From NCBI RefSeq assembly GCF_002909255.1, contig NZ_PIOB01000004.1, positions 1-64,000 on the forward strand: a DNA stretch of 64,000 nt. The letters are read 5' to 3'. This stretch comes from Arenibacter hampyeongensis (GTDB lineage: Bacteria > Bacteroidota > Bacteroidia > Flavobacteriales > Flavobacteriaceae). The position numbers and the translations under genes were made by a program. The notes beneath the pieces are model-generated. The model did no database searches and was not told where the DNA came from. It saw only the letters and a program-made list of their open reading frames with translations. Shown here piece after piece: positions 38,926-46,936 of the stretch (within the stretch, counting starts at the first letter, position 1; each line of letters starts with the position of its first letter).

Positions 38926-39258
38926 ATGAATATGAACGATTTAAAGAATTCGAAAGCTCCTGTTTCCACGGTAACTATCAATAAAAATGATTTTGATGCC
39001 AGAACTGGGAATATCTATGAGGCTATTTCCATCACTGCGAAAAGAGCTGTTCAGATAAATTCTGAAATTAAAAAAGAGCTTTTGGAGAAGTTGGAGGAAT
39101 TTGCAACCTATAGTGATAGTCTGGAGGAAGTTTTTGAGAACAAAGAACAGATCGAGGTTTCAAAATTCTACGAAAAATTGCCCAAACCACACGCATTGGC
39201 AGTAAAGGAGTGGTTAGATGATAAAATTTATCATAGGAATACAGAGAAAGACGCTTAA
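38926..39258 (+). CDS. rpoZ: RNA polymerase omega subunit, Bacteroidota type
   Basis: A 110-residue RpoZ/Rpb6-fold protein. The region ARTGNIYEAISITAKRAVQIN (about 26-46) is the conserved omega motif that clamps the beta' C-terminus. The C-terminal half (KFYEKLPKPHALAVKEWLDDKIYH) is a lineage extension. Met3 is an alternative start. It lies between bamD and coaBC (3-base gap). Confidence 0.9.
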   Translation: MNMNDLKNSKAPVSTVTINKNDFDARTGNIYEAISITAKRAVQINSEIKKELLEKLEEFATYSDSLEEVFENKEQIEVSKFYEKLPKPHALAVKEWLDDKIYHRNTEKDA

Positions 39259-39261
39259 AGG

Positions 39262-40467
39262 ATGTTGAGCGGTAAGAATATACTTTTAGGAATTACTGGG
39301 GGTATAGCTGCTTATAAAACCACCTTTTTGGTCCGTTTACTTATAAAAGCTGGCGCTAACGTTAAAGTTGTTTTAACGGATAGCGCCAGCTCTTTTGTTA
39401 CTCCCCTAACCTTGGCTACCCTGTCCAAGAATGCGGTTCATTCTTCGTTTATTAATGAGGAAGATGGCAGTGTTTCCTGGAACAATCATGTAGAATTGGG
39501 GCTTTGGGCAGACATTGTTCTTATTGCTCCGGCCACCGCCAATACCTTGTCCAAAATGGCCAACGGTACCTGCGATAACTTATTAATGGCTACTTATTTA
39601 TCGGCCAAATGCCCTGTTTACTTTGCTCCCGCAATGGATCTGGACATGTTTAAACATCCTTCCACTTCAGCTACTTTTCAAAAGCTATTATCTTTTGGGA
39701 ATATTATGATTCCGGCAACTTCTGGTGAACTGGCCAGTGGATTGATAGGGGAGGGCCGAATGGCAGAACCTGAGGATATTGTTGAATTTCTCAATGATCA
39801 CCTAGGTAAAGGGCTGCCATTGAGCGGTAAAAAGATATTGATTACAGCCGGACCCACTTATGAAGCCATTGATCCCGTTAGGTTTATTGGCAATCATTCT
39901 ACAGGATTAATGGGGTACGAGTTGGCAAGAAATGCCGCTAAACTGGGTGCTATGGTATATCTGGTTTCAGGGCCTTCGCATCTAGCCATTCAGCATTCAA
40001 ATATTCAATTGATTAAAGTAACTTCTGCCGATGAAATGTATACGGAAACCATTGCCCTGTACAAAGATATGGACGTGGTTATTTGTGCTGCGGCAGTAGC
40101 GGATTACAAACCAAAATCTGTAGCCGAACAGAAAATAAAGAAATCTTCTGAAGAGTTTAGTATTAGCTTGGTGAAAAACAAGGATATCCTATTTTCCTTG
40201 GGAGAAATGAAGGAAAAACAGTTTTTGGTAGGATTTGCCCTGGAAACGGAAAATGAAGAGGAAAACGCCATTGGAAAATTGAAAAGGAAAAATCTGGACG
40301 CTATTGTCTTAAATTCCCTCAACGATAAAGGTGCAGGTTTTGGAAAACTCACCAACAAAGTATCGTTCATAGATAAGAATTTGGATATAAAAACGTTTGA
40401 GTTAAAAACCAAGGCAGAGGTAGCCTCGGATATTTTAAATGAAATCACCAATAGGATCTATGCGTAA
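39262..40467 (+). CDS. coaBC: Bifunctional PPCDC/PPC synthetase CoaBC
   Basis: A 401-residue coenzyme A biosynthesis enzyme. The N-terminal CoaC flavoprotein (1-180) has GGIAAYK, His76 in NNHVELG, and PATANTLSKMANG (90-102). The C-terminal CoaB domain has ILITAGPTYEAIDPVRFIGN (about 193-212) and the AVADYKPK nucleotide loop (about 278-285). At the two positions where E. coli Dfp uses Asn125 (PAMN motif) and Cys158, this protein reads Asp126 (PAMDLDM) and Ser159 (ELASGLIGEGRM), probably a Bacteroidota-specific variant. It overlaps the DUF4835 gene by 8 bases. Confidence 0.95.
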   Translation: MLSGKNILLGITGGIAAYKTTFLVRLLIKAGANVKVVLTDSASSFVTPLTLATLSKNAVHSSFINEEDGSVSWNNHVELGLWADIVLIAPATANTLSKMANGTCDNLLMATYLSAKCPVYFAPAMDLDMFKHPSTSATFQKLLSFGNIMIPATSGELASGLIGEGRMAEPEDIVEFLNDHLGKGLPLSGKKILITAGPTYEAIDPVRFIGNHSTGLMGYELARNAAKLGAMVYLVSGPSHLAIQHSNIQLIKVTSADEMYTETIALYKDMDVVICAAAVADYKPKSVAEQKIKKSSEEFSISLVKNKDILFSLGEMKEKQFLVGFALETENEEENAIGKLKRKNLDAIVLNSLNDKGAGFGKLTNKVSFIDKNLDIKTFELKTKAEVASDILNEITNRIYA

Positions 40468-41350
40468 TCTACTTTTGATCATAATTTGTTTTATAGCTTC
40501 CATAACTGTTGAAGCCCAGGAATTAAATTGTGTCGTTACCATAAATTCAGATCAGGTAGGGCAGACCAATCAGCAAATTTTTAAGACATTGGAGCGTTCC
40601 TTGAACGATTTTGTCAATAAAAATAGATGGTCCAATAGGGTTTATAAGGAAAATGAAAGGGTTAATGCCCAAATGTTTATAACCATAACCGAGTATGAAT
40701 CCAACAGGTTTAAAGGGAATATTCAGATTCAATCTTCAAGACCGGTTTTTAATACTTCTTATACAAGTCCCATTTTTAATTATAAGGACAATCAGTTGAG
40801 CTTTAATTACATTGAGTTTCAGCCTTTGGTCTTCAATGAAAACAACATAGATTCCAATTTGGTAGGAGTGCTGGCTTTCTATACTTATATAATTTTGGGA
40901 TTGGATGCAGATACATTTGCTTTGGAAGGCGGAAGTGAATTTTATAAAAAAGCCCAACAAATTGTTACTTTGGCCCAAAGTGCAGGTTTTTCGGGATGGG
41001 CACAGACCTCCGGGGACAGAAGTAGGTTCGAGTTGGTAGACAACCTTATGTCCAACTCCTACAGGGAATACAGAATAGCCATGTACAATTACCATAGAAA
41101 GGGATTGGATGTATTGGCAGATAATAATAGTACAGGGAAGCAAGTGATTGCTGGTACCATGCGATTGTTCGAAACTATGATAGGAAGGCATCCCAATGCT
41201 TTTTTGATTCAAACTTTTTTTGATGCAAAGTCGGAAGAGATTCAAAATGTATTTTCCGATGGTCCTAAAGTGGATATTGTACAATTAAAGCAAACCTTGA
41301 ATAAAATAGCACCTCTATATTCTTCCACTTGGAATGAAATAAAATTTTAA
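40460..41350 (+). CDS. DUF4835 family exported protein
   Basis: A 296-residue protein with a signal peptide (about 1-19, ending VEAQ) directly followed by ELNCVVTINSDQVG, the family start. Further family blocks are NRWSNRVYKENERVNAQMFI, SFNYIEFQPLVFNENNIDSNLVGVLAFYTYIILGLDADTF (a possible hydrophobic segment) and a helical C-terminus. It is a periplasmic or outer-membrane Bacteroidota protein with no assigned function, regularly placed between coaBC and recN. The ATG at 40460 (MRNLLLIIICF) is used instead of one seven codons upstream because it starts a canonical signal peptide. Confidence 0.88.
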   Translation: MRNLLLIIICFIASITVEAQELNCVVTINSDQVGQTNQQIFKTLERSLNDFVNKNRWSNRVYKENERVNAQMFITITEYESNRFKGNIQIQSSRPVFNTSYTSPIFNYKDNQLSFNYIEFQPLVFNENNIDSNLVGVLAFYTYIILGLDADTFALEGGSEFYKKAQQIVTLAQSAGFSGWAQTSGDRSRFELVDNLMSNSYREYRIAMYNYHRKGLDVLADNNSTGKQVIAGTMRLFETMIGRHPNAFLIQTFFDAKSEEIQNVFSDGPKVDIVQLKQTLNKIAPLYSSTWNEIKF

Positions 41351-41472
41351 TAGGATTCTACTCTTTAAATTTTGGCCCTTGGTCTTTAAGGAATTGGTTG
41401 AGAAATTTTTTATCCCACATTTTTTTCCAAAGCAATATAAATTATCTTTACGGCAATATTAGAACATAAACA

Positions 41473-43125
41473 TTGCTGACAAATCTCTCCATAAAAAATT
41501 ACGCTTTAATAGATCATTTGAACGTTAAGTTCACCAATGGCTTTACGGTAATAACCGGTGAAACAGGTGCTGGTAAATCTATTTTATTGGGTGGACTATC
41601 CTTGGTACTGGGTAAAAGGGCAGATCTTTCCTCTTTACGGGAGAAGGATAATAAATGTATAGTGGAGGCAGAATTTGAAATTTCCAAATATGGTCTAGAA
41701 GCTTTTTTTGCAGAAAATGATCTTGATTACGAGAAAAAAACCATAATTAGGAGGGAGATTTTACCTAGTGGTAAATCCAGGGCCTTTATCAATGATTCGC
41801 CTGTAACCTTGGACATTCTTTCCCAATTAGGTGATCAATTGATAGACGTACATTCACAGCATCAAACTTTACGCCTTGCAGATAATGATTTTCAACTGAA
41901 GGTGATAGATGCCTTGGCAGACAATGGCAAAGGCATAAAGGAGTATGTGTCCAAGTTAGTGTTATACCAGTCCACATTAAAGGAATTGCAAAATCTGGAA
42001 GATTTTCAGAATAGCGCCACCAAGGAGCACGAGTATAACAGCTTTTTGTTGCAGGAATTAAATTCGGCACCATTAAAAGAGGGGATATTGGAAGAGTTGG
42101 AGGAGCAATATGAACAGCTTAACAATGTGGAAATTATTTTGGAACAATTGTCCCATGGACAACAGCTGTTAAATGAAGAGCAGATTGGGGTTGTGAACTT
42201 ACTTGCGGAGTTGAAACAGGTATCCAATAAACTAGCTAGTTTTGGTCATCAATATTCCGATATAAATGAGCGCATAAAATCGGTGTTTATTGAGTTGGAT
42301 GATATCTCCAATGAACTTAATATACTAAATGAGAAGGTTGAGGCGGATCCACAAATGTTGGAGCAGGTAAATGCCAAGTTGCAATTGCTGTATGACCTTC
42401 AAAAGAAACACAAGGTACAGAGTATTACAGAATTGCTGGAGGTAAGGAATAATCTGGACGAAAAGGTGAGTGCCACTGAGAATGTGGTCGTGGATATTGA
42501 TCGTAAAAAGAAGGAATTACAGCTTTTGGTGTCAGACTTGAATACGGAAGCTTCCAATTTGAGTAAGAAAAGAAAGTCGGTTGTTCCAAATTTGAAAAAA
42601 CAACTGGAAGATACTTTGGTCGACTTAGGGATGGCAAGTGCTACCTTTAAAATAGAAATTAATCCTGCAAAAGAATTTAAGTCGACCGGTAAGGATGACT
42701 TAATCTTTTTGTTTTCAGCGAACAAGGGATCTGATTATGGCGACCTTAAAAAAGTGGCTTCGGGCGGTGAGCTGTCCAGGATTATGTTGACCATTAAGGC
42801 CATTTTGGCAAAATATGAGCATCTGCCCACAATGATGTTCGATGAAATAGATACCGGGGTTTCTGGAGAAATTTCCAATAAGATGGGAGATATTATGCAG
42901 GATATGAGCAATACCATGCAAATATTTTCCATAACCCATCTACCGCAGGTGGCCGCCAAGGGAGTGCACCATTTTAAAGTTTACAAGGAGGAGGAATTGA
43001 TGGGGACCAATACTAAAATGAAAAAACTTTCTTCGGAAGAACGAATAGTGGAGCTGGCCGAAATGCTAGGGGGTAAGACTTTATCCGATTCAGCTTTGGC
43101 CCATGCCAGGCAGTTACTGGATTAA
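41473..43125 (+). CDS. recN: DNA repair ATPase RecN
   Basis: A 550-residue SMC-like double-strand-break repair protein. Walker A is GETGAGKSILLGG (29-41), a central coiled coil spans about 160-385, and the signature KVASGGELSRIML and Walker B MMFDEIDTGVSGE lie in the C-terminal half, followed by FSITHLPQVAA. The start is a TTG: the family begins MLTNLSIKNYALI, and an in-frame TAA lies at 41467-41469 just two codons upstream, so no ATG is possible. Last gene of the bamD-rpoZ-coaBC-DUF4835 neighbourhood. Confidence 0.96.
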   Translation: MLTNLSIKNYALIDHLNVKFTNGFTVITGETGAGKSILLGGLSLVLGKRADLSSLREKDNKCIVEAEFEISKYGLEAFFAENDLDYEKKTIIRREILPSGKSRAFINDSPVTLDILSQLGDQLIDVHSQHQTLRLADNDFQLKVIDALADNGKGIKEYVSKLVLYQSTLKELQNLEDFQNSATKEHEYNSFLLQELNSAPLKEGILEELEEQYEQLNNVEIILEQLSHGQQLLNEEQIGVVNLLAELKQVSNKLASFGHQYSDINERIKSVFIELDDISNELNILNEKVEADPQMLEQVNAKLQLLYDLQKKHKVQSITELLEVRNNLDEKVSATENVVVDIDRKKKELQLLVSDLNTEASNLSKKRKSVVPNLKKQLEDTLVDLGMASATFKIEINPAKEFKSTGKDDLIFLFSANKGSDYGDLKKVASGGELSRIMLTIKAILAKYEHLPTMMFDEIDTGVSGEISNKMGDIMQDMSNTMQIFSITHLPQVAAKGVHHFKVYKEEELMGTNTKMKKLSSEERIVELAEMLGGKTLSDSALAHARQLLD

Positions 43126-43291
43126 TCTTAGCTTGATTGGATAGGGAAATCTCGAATTCAATTTAGTGCTGTTTTAAGGTATAACAACATTGCTGCCTTT
43201 CTGATTATAACCCTTATAATACAAAGCCCCAACAAAAGGGTGTCCAACTTTTCTACCTTCTACTTTTTTCGGTCTACCGGTTAATTTTTAA

Positions 43292-43299
43292 TATCTTTG
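43292..43299 (+). promoter_or_regulatory. Predicted -7 promoter element for fabI
   Basis: TATCTTTG is an exact TAnnTTTG match 31 bases before the fabI ATG. Confidence 0.6.
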
Positions 43300-43329
43300 A
43301 CGATCTAAAATTCACAAAGAAAATAGACT

Positions 43330-44142
43330 ATGTCGTTTAATTTATTGAAAGGGAAGAAGGGAATTATTTTTGGGGCACTGGATGCCAATTCTATTGCATG
43401 GAAAACTGCAGAAACCATTCATGCCGAAGGGGGTACCTTTGTTCTTACCAATGCGCCTATAGGAATGCGTATGGGGCAGATAGATGAGCTTGCCAAAAAG
43501 ACAGGTTCTAAGATTATTCCCGCCGATGCTACCAGCGAAGAGGACTTGGAAAATTTGGTAACAAAATCCATGGAGATTTTAGGGGGGAAGATAGACTTTG
43601 TACTGCACGCCATAGGAATGTCCGTCAACGTACGAAAAGGCCGGGCCTATGTGGATGAAAAATATGATTTCACTACCAAAGGCTGGGATGTATCTGCCCT
43701 TTCCTTTCACAAAGTAATGCAATGTTTATATAAGGCCGATGCCATGAACGAGTGGGGTAGTATTGTAGCTTTGACCTATATGGCGGCACAACGCACCTTT
43801 CCGGATTATAATGATATGGCAGACAATAAAGCCTATTTGGAATCGGTAGCACGCAGTTTTGGATACTTTTTCGGAAAGGAGAAGAAAGTTAGGGTGAACA
43901 CCATTTCCCAATCCCCAACACCTACCACAGCCGGACAAGGAGTTAAAGGTTTTGACAACTTCATTTCCTATGCAGAAAAGATGTCGCCTTTAGGAAATGC
44001 AACCGCCCAGGATTGTGCGGACTATACCGTTACTCTGTTTTCTGATCTGACCAAAAAGGTTACGATGCAAAATTTGTTTCATGACGGTGGTTTTTCCAAT
44101 ACCGGGGTAAGTCAGGAGGTTATAGACCGGTTTTCGGAATAG
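43330..44142 (+). CDS. fabI: Enoyl-[acyl-carrier-protein] reductase FabI
   Basis: A 270-residue SDR-fold reductase for the last step of fatty-acid elongation. The divergent FabI catalytic pattern is intact: Tyr150, Tyr160 and Lys167 (ALTYMAAQRTFPDYNDMADNKA), with the same spacing as E. coli Tyr146/Tyr156/Lys163. The NADH site is GIIFGALDANSIAW (11-24). NTISQSPTPTTAGQGVKGFD forms the substrate loop, and HDGGFSNTGV is near the C-terminus. It has its own promoter. FabI enzymes are the classic target of triclosan. Confidence 0.95.
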   Translation: MSFNLLKGKKGIIFGALDANSIAWKTAETIHAEGGTFVLTNAPIGMRMGQIDELAKKTGSKIIPADATSEEDLENLVTKSMEILGGKIDFVLHAIGMSVNVRKGRAYVDEKYDFTTKGWDVSALSFHKVMQCLYKADAMNEWGSIVALTYMAAQRTFPDYNDMADNKAYLESVARSFGYFFGKEKKVRVNTISQSPTPTTAGQGVKGFDNFISYAEKMSPLGNATAQDCADYTVTLFSDLTKKVTMQNLFHDGGFSNTGVSQEVIDRFSE

Positions 44143-44305
44143 TCCTTTAGTTTTAACCAGAAAGCCCCGATATACATGGGTAATACGTTTTAACATTGGG
44201 TAAGTTTTTTGGATTGGCCCAATGTGAATTTATATGAGGTAATTGCTGCTATATCATAATCAAACCAATACTTTTGTTCCACCCCTTTTTTTACATAAGA
44301 CAATA

Positions 44306-45313
44306 ATGAATTTATTCTTTTCTTTTATAGTACCCGTTTATAACCGACCCAATGAGATCCATGAATTGCTGGAAAGCCTTTCAATACAGGACTATGGCAA
44401 ATCTTTTGAGGTAGTTATTGTGGAGGATGGTTCTACGGAAAGTTCTGAGAGTATTGTGGAAGAGTTTAAGGATAAACTATCGATTACTTATTTAAAGAAG
44501 GACAACTCCGGCCCTGGGGATTCACGTAATTATGGAATGGACCGAGCCAAGGGCAATTATTTTATTGTGCTGGATTCCGACTGTATTGTTCCTTCACAGT
44601 ATTTATCCGTTGTGGAAAAATCTCTGACCAATAATTATGTGGATTGTTATGGGGGTCCCGATGCAGCCCACCATACCTTTACCAATGTGCAAAAGGCCAT
44701 TAATTATGCTATGACTTCAGTGTTTACCACTGGAGGAATAAGAGGCAATAAGGCCTCGGTCGGTAAATTTCAACCAAGGAGTTTTAATATGGGGATATCC
44801 AAAGAAGCTTTTAATAAAACTCGGGGCTATGGGAATATTCATCCAGGGGAAGACCCTGATCTTACTTTTAGGATATGGGAAGCTGGTTTTGAAACAAAAT
44901 TGATTGAAGACGCCTTTGTTTACCATAAACGTAGGATAGATTGGAACAAATTTTATATACAGGTCAAGAAATTTGGCATGGTTAGGCCCATATTGAATCA
45001 TTGGCATCCTGGAACAGCAAAAATTACCTATTGGTTTCCCACCTTGTTCTGCTTGGGATTGGTTGGAGGCATTGTAATAATGGCGTTAGGTGTTTTATGG
45101 CCATTAGGGGTATATGCCCTGTATTTCGGTTTGCTTTTTGTACATTCATTCATGGTCAACAAAAATTTCAAGGTCGCATTTCTATCCTTGATTGCGGTAG
45201 TGATCCAATTTGTGGGATATGGTTTTGGATTCTTGAAAAATTCAATTCTAATGGCGATAAGCAGTAAGAAACCTGAGGAGTTATTCCCTAAGCTATTCTT
45301 TAAAATATTGTAA
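44306..45313 (+). CDS. Family 2 glycosyltransferase with membrane tail
   Basis: A 335-residue GT-A fold glycosyltransferase. IVPVYNRPNEI (8-18) starts the fold, IVEDGST lies at 38-44 and the DxD motif is Asp90-Ser-Asp92 in VLDSDCIVP. GEDPDLTFRIWEAGF in the centre carries the ED acceptor motif, and the C-terminal about 90 residues form two to three membrane helices. It transfers a sugar from an activated donor to an envelope glycan or lipid; the acceptor is unknown. The ATG at 44306 is preferred over a TTG 21 codons upstream, which adds no recognisable sequence. Followed after two bases by the YbbR gene. Confidence 0.9.
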   Translation: MNLFFSFIVPVYNRPNEIHELLESLSIQDYGKSFEVVIVEDGSTESSESIVEEFKDKLSITYLKKDNSGPGDSRNYGMDRAKGNYFIVLDSDCIVPSQYLSVVEKSLTNNYVDCYGGPDAAHHTFTNVQKAINYAMTSVFTTGGIRGNKASVGKFQPRSFNMGISKEAFNKTRGYGNIHPGEDPDLTFRIWEAGFETKLIEDAFVYHKRRIDWNKFYIQVKKFGMVRPILNHWHPGTAKITYWFPTLFCLGLVGGIVIMALGVLWPLGVYALYFGLLFVHSFMVNKNFKVAFLSLIAVVIQFVGYGFGFLKNSILMAISSKKPEELFPKLFFKIL

Positions 45314-45315
45314 AA

Positions 45316-46272
45316 TTGATAGACAGAATTAAAAACGGACTCAATAGAAGAAAGGTTAAGCTGTTGCTGATCTTTCTACTGTGTTCCAGTCTCGCCTGGT
45401 TTATAAGCAATTTGGGAGAGCAATATACCAATAATGCCACTTTTGATATTTATTACGGTAGCACCCCTGATAGCTTATTGCTAAATGGAGTTTCCAAAAG
45501 GAACATCAAGGTAAGACTTAGGGCAAGTGGTTTTCAGTTTTTAATGTTCGGCTTTAAAAACAAAACGGTGGAGGTAGACTTATCCGAGCTTGAAAAGAGA
45601 GGTGCCAAATATTTTGTTTCTCCATCCACTTATAGAAGTCAGATAGAAAACCAACTGTCCAAATTTATCTCCGTCGTGGATATGGATCGGGATACGTTAT
45701 TCTTTAATTTTCAAAAACTTTATAGAAAGAAGGTTGCCGTAATACCTAAAGTGACCATTGATTTGGAACAAAATTATTTAATGGACAAAAGCTATACATT
45801 GCTTCCAGACTCTATTACTGTAATAGGACCTAAAAAGGAAATAGATACTATAAAGGGCATATTTACTCAAGCTTTGGTTTTGCCTCATACGACAACTGAT
45901 GTTTCCAGGAAATTAAAACTGGATCTTCCCGCCCATTTAAAAAATACCAAGTACTCTGATCGAAGTGTTGCCATATCGGCCAAAATTTTTAGATTTTCCG
46001 AAAAGGTATTCATGGTTCCGGTCGAGGTGGTCAACGTGCCTGAAGGTGTAGAGATAAGGACATTTCCGGAAATGGCCTCAGTTCTTTGCAGGGGCCGTTC
46101 GAGTTCCATTAAGGAATTGGCAGTGACAGATTTTGTGGTTACTGCCGACTATTCGAGCCTAAGGGACAAAAGCGAAAATATTTTGGAATTGAAATTGGTA
46201 AAAAAACCGGATAGTCTAAATGTGGTGCAATTAAGAGAGAATAAAGTAGAATTTATCCTTAAGAGGCAATGA
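45316..46272 (+). CDS. YbbR-like domain protein
   Basis: A 318-residue protein with a basic N-terminus, one membrane helix (about 15-32) and YbbR-type beta-barrel repeats (repeated TVIGPKKEID and FMVPVEVVNVPEGVEI segments). In Gram-positives the YbbR protein CdaR regulates diadenylate cyclase; no cyclase is next to this one. The start is a TTG at 45316: an in-frame stop lies at 45301 and there is no upstream ATG. It begins two bases after the glycosyltransferase stop and overlaps coaE by four bases (ATGA). Confidence 0.88.
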   Translation: MIDRIKNGLNRRKVKLLLIFLLCSSLAWFISNLGEQYTNNATFDIYYGSTPDSLLLNGVSKRNIKVRLRASGFQFLMFGFKNKTVEVDLSELEKRGAKYFVSPSTYRSQIENQLSKFISVVDMDRDTLFFNFQKLYRKKVAVIPKVTIDLEQNYLMDKSYTLLPDSITVIGPKKEIDTIKGIFTQALVLPHTTTDVSRKLKLDLPAHLKNTKYSDRSVAISAKIFRFSEKVFMVPVEVVNVPEGVEIRTFPEMASVLCRGRSSSIKELAVTDFVVTADYSSLRDKSENILELKLVKKPDSLNVVQLRENKVEFILKRQ

Positions 46273-46856
46273 TGATCGTAGGGTTGACAGGAGGAATTGG
46301 TAGTGGAAAATCTACAGTTGGGAAAATGTTCCAGAAATTGGGGGTACCAATTTATAATTCGGACATTGAGGCCAAGAAATTAATGTCCCACTCAAAAAAG
46401 ATAAGAAAAGAGATTGAAGCCTTATTGGGTAAGCAGAGCTATTTGGATGGTGTGCTGAACAGGGAGTATATAGCTAAATCTGTGTTCCAGGATAAAGAAT
46501 TATTACAGGACTTGAATAAAATTGTGCATCCCGCTGTAAGGCGACATTTTATAAATTGGTCCAGGAGACAGAAGGTGCCTTATGTAATACAGGAAGCTGC
46601 CATTATTTTTGAAAATGGAACCAATGAATTTTACGATAGGATAGTCTTGGTGACCGCCCCTACAGAAATTAGAATTCAAAGGGTTGTCGATCGGGATGGG
46701 ATAGCGCCTGCCGAAGTAAAGAAACGCATAAACCATCAATGGCCCGACAACCAAAAGGAGGAACTTTCAGATTTCATAATTAAAAATATCGACCTAGAAG
46801 TTACTGAAAAAGAAGTTTGCCAAATTCACCATAAACTTCTTAAAATAAGTGCTTAA
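46269..46856 (+). CDS. coaE: Dephospho-CoA kinase
   Basis: A 195-residue P-loop kinase phosphorylating dephospho-CoA, the last step of coenzyme A synthesis. The P-loop is GLTGGIGSGKST (5-16) and YNSDIEAKKLM (about 32-42) is the substrate motif. LVTAPTEIRIQRVVDRDG and KRINHQWPD complete the family. The ATG overlaps the YbbR gene by four bases; Met2 is an equally possible start. coaBC from the same pathway is 6 kb upstream. Confidence 0.95.
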   Translation: MMIVGLTGGIGSGKSTVGKMFQKLGVPIYNSDIEAKKLMSHSKKIRKEIEALLGKQSYLDGVLNREYIAKSVFQDKELLQDLNKIVHPAVRRHFINWSRRQKVPYVIQEAAIIFENGTNEFYDRIVLVTAPTEIRIQRVVDRDGIAPAEVKKRINHQWPDNQKEELSDFIIKNIDLEVTEKEVCQIHHKLLKISA

Positions 46857-46866
46857 GAACGTAATT

Positions 46867-46894
46867 TTAACATTTTTGTTAAGGTTAGGTTAAA
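46867..46894 (+). promoter_or_regulatory. TTAA repeats upstream of the two-component genes
   Basis: TTAA occurs at 46867, 46879 and 46890, spaced 12 and 11 bases, about one helical turn apart. The first two also form an inverted pair (TTAAC / GTTAA). OmpR-family regulators bind direct repeats with this spacing, so this may be an autoregulatory operator. It is inference from pattern only. Confidence 0.3.
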
Positions 46895-46921
46895 CGTACA
46901 ATCCGCTAAATGTTAAATTTA

Positions 46922-46929
46922 TAATTTTG
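46922..46929 (+). promoter_or_regulatory. Predicted -7 promoter element for the histidine kinase
   Basis: TAATTTTG, an exact TAnnTTTG match, ends seven bases before the kinase ATG, so the mRNA would be nearly leaderless. Confidence 0.55.
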
Positions 46930-46936
46930 TTAATAA

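Noticed and set aside
44195-44227. ACATTGGG/CCCAATGT inverted repeat after fabI
   Set aside because: It has a long loop and no T-run, so it was not called as a terminator; it may be chance in an AT-rich gap.
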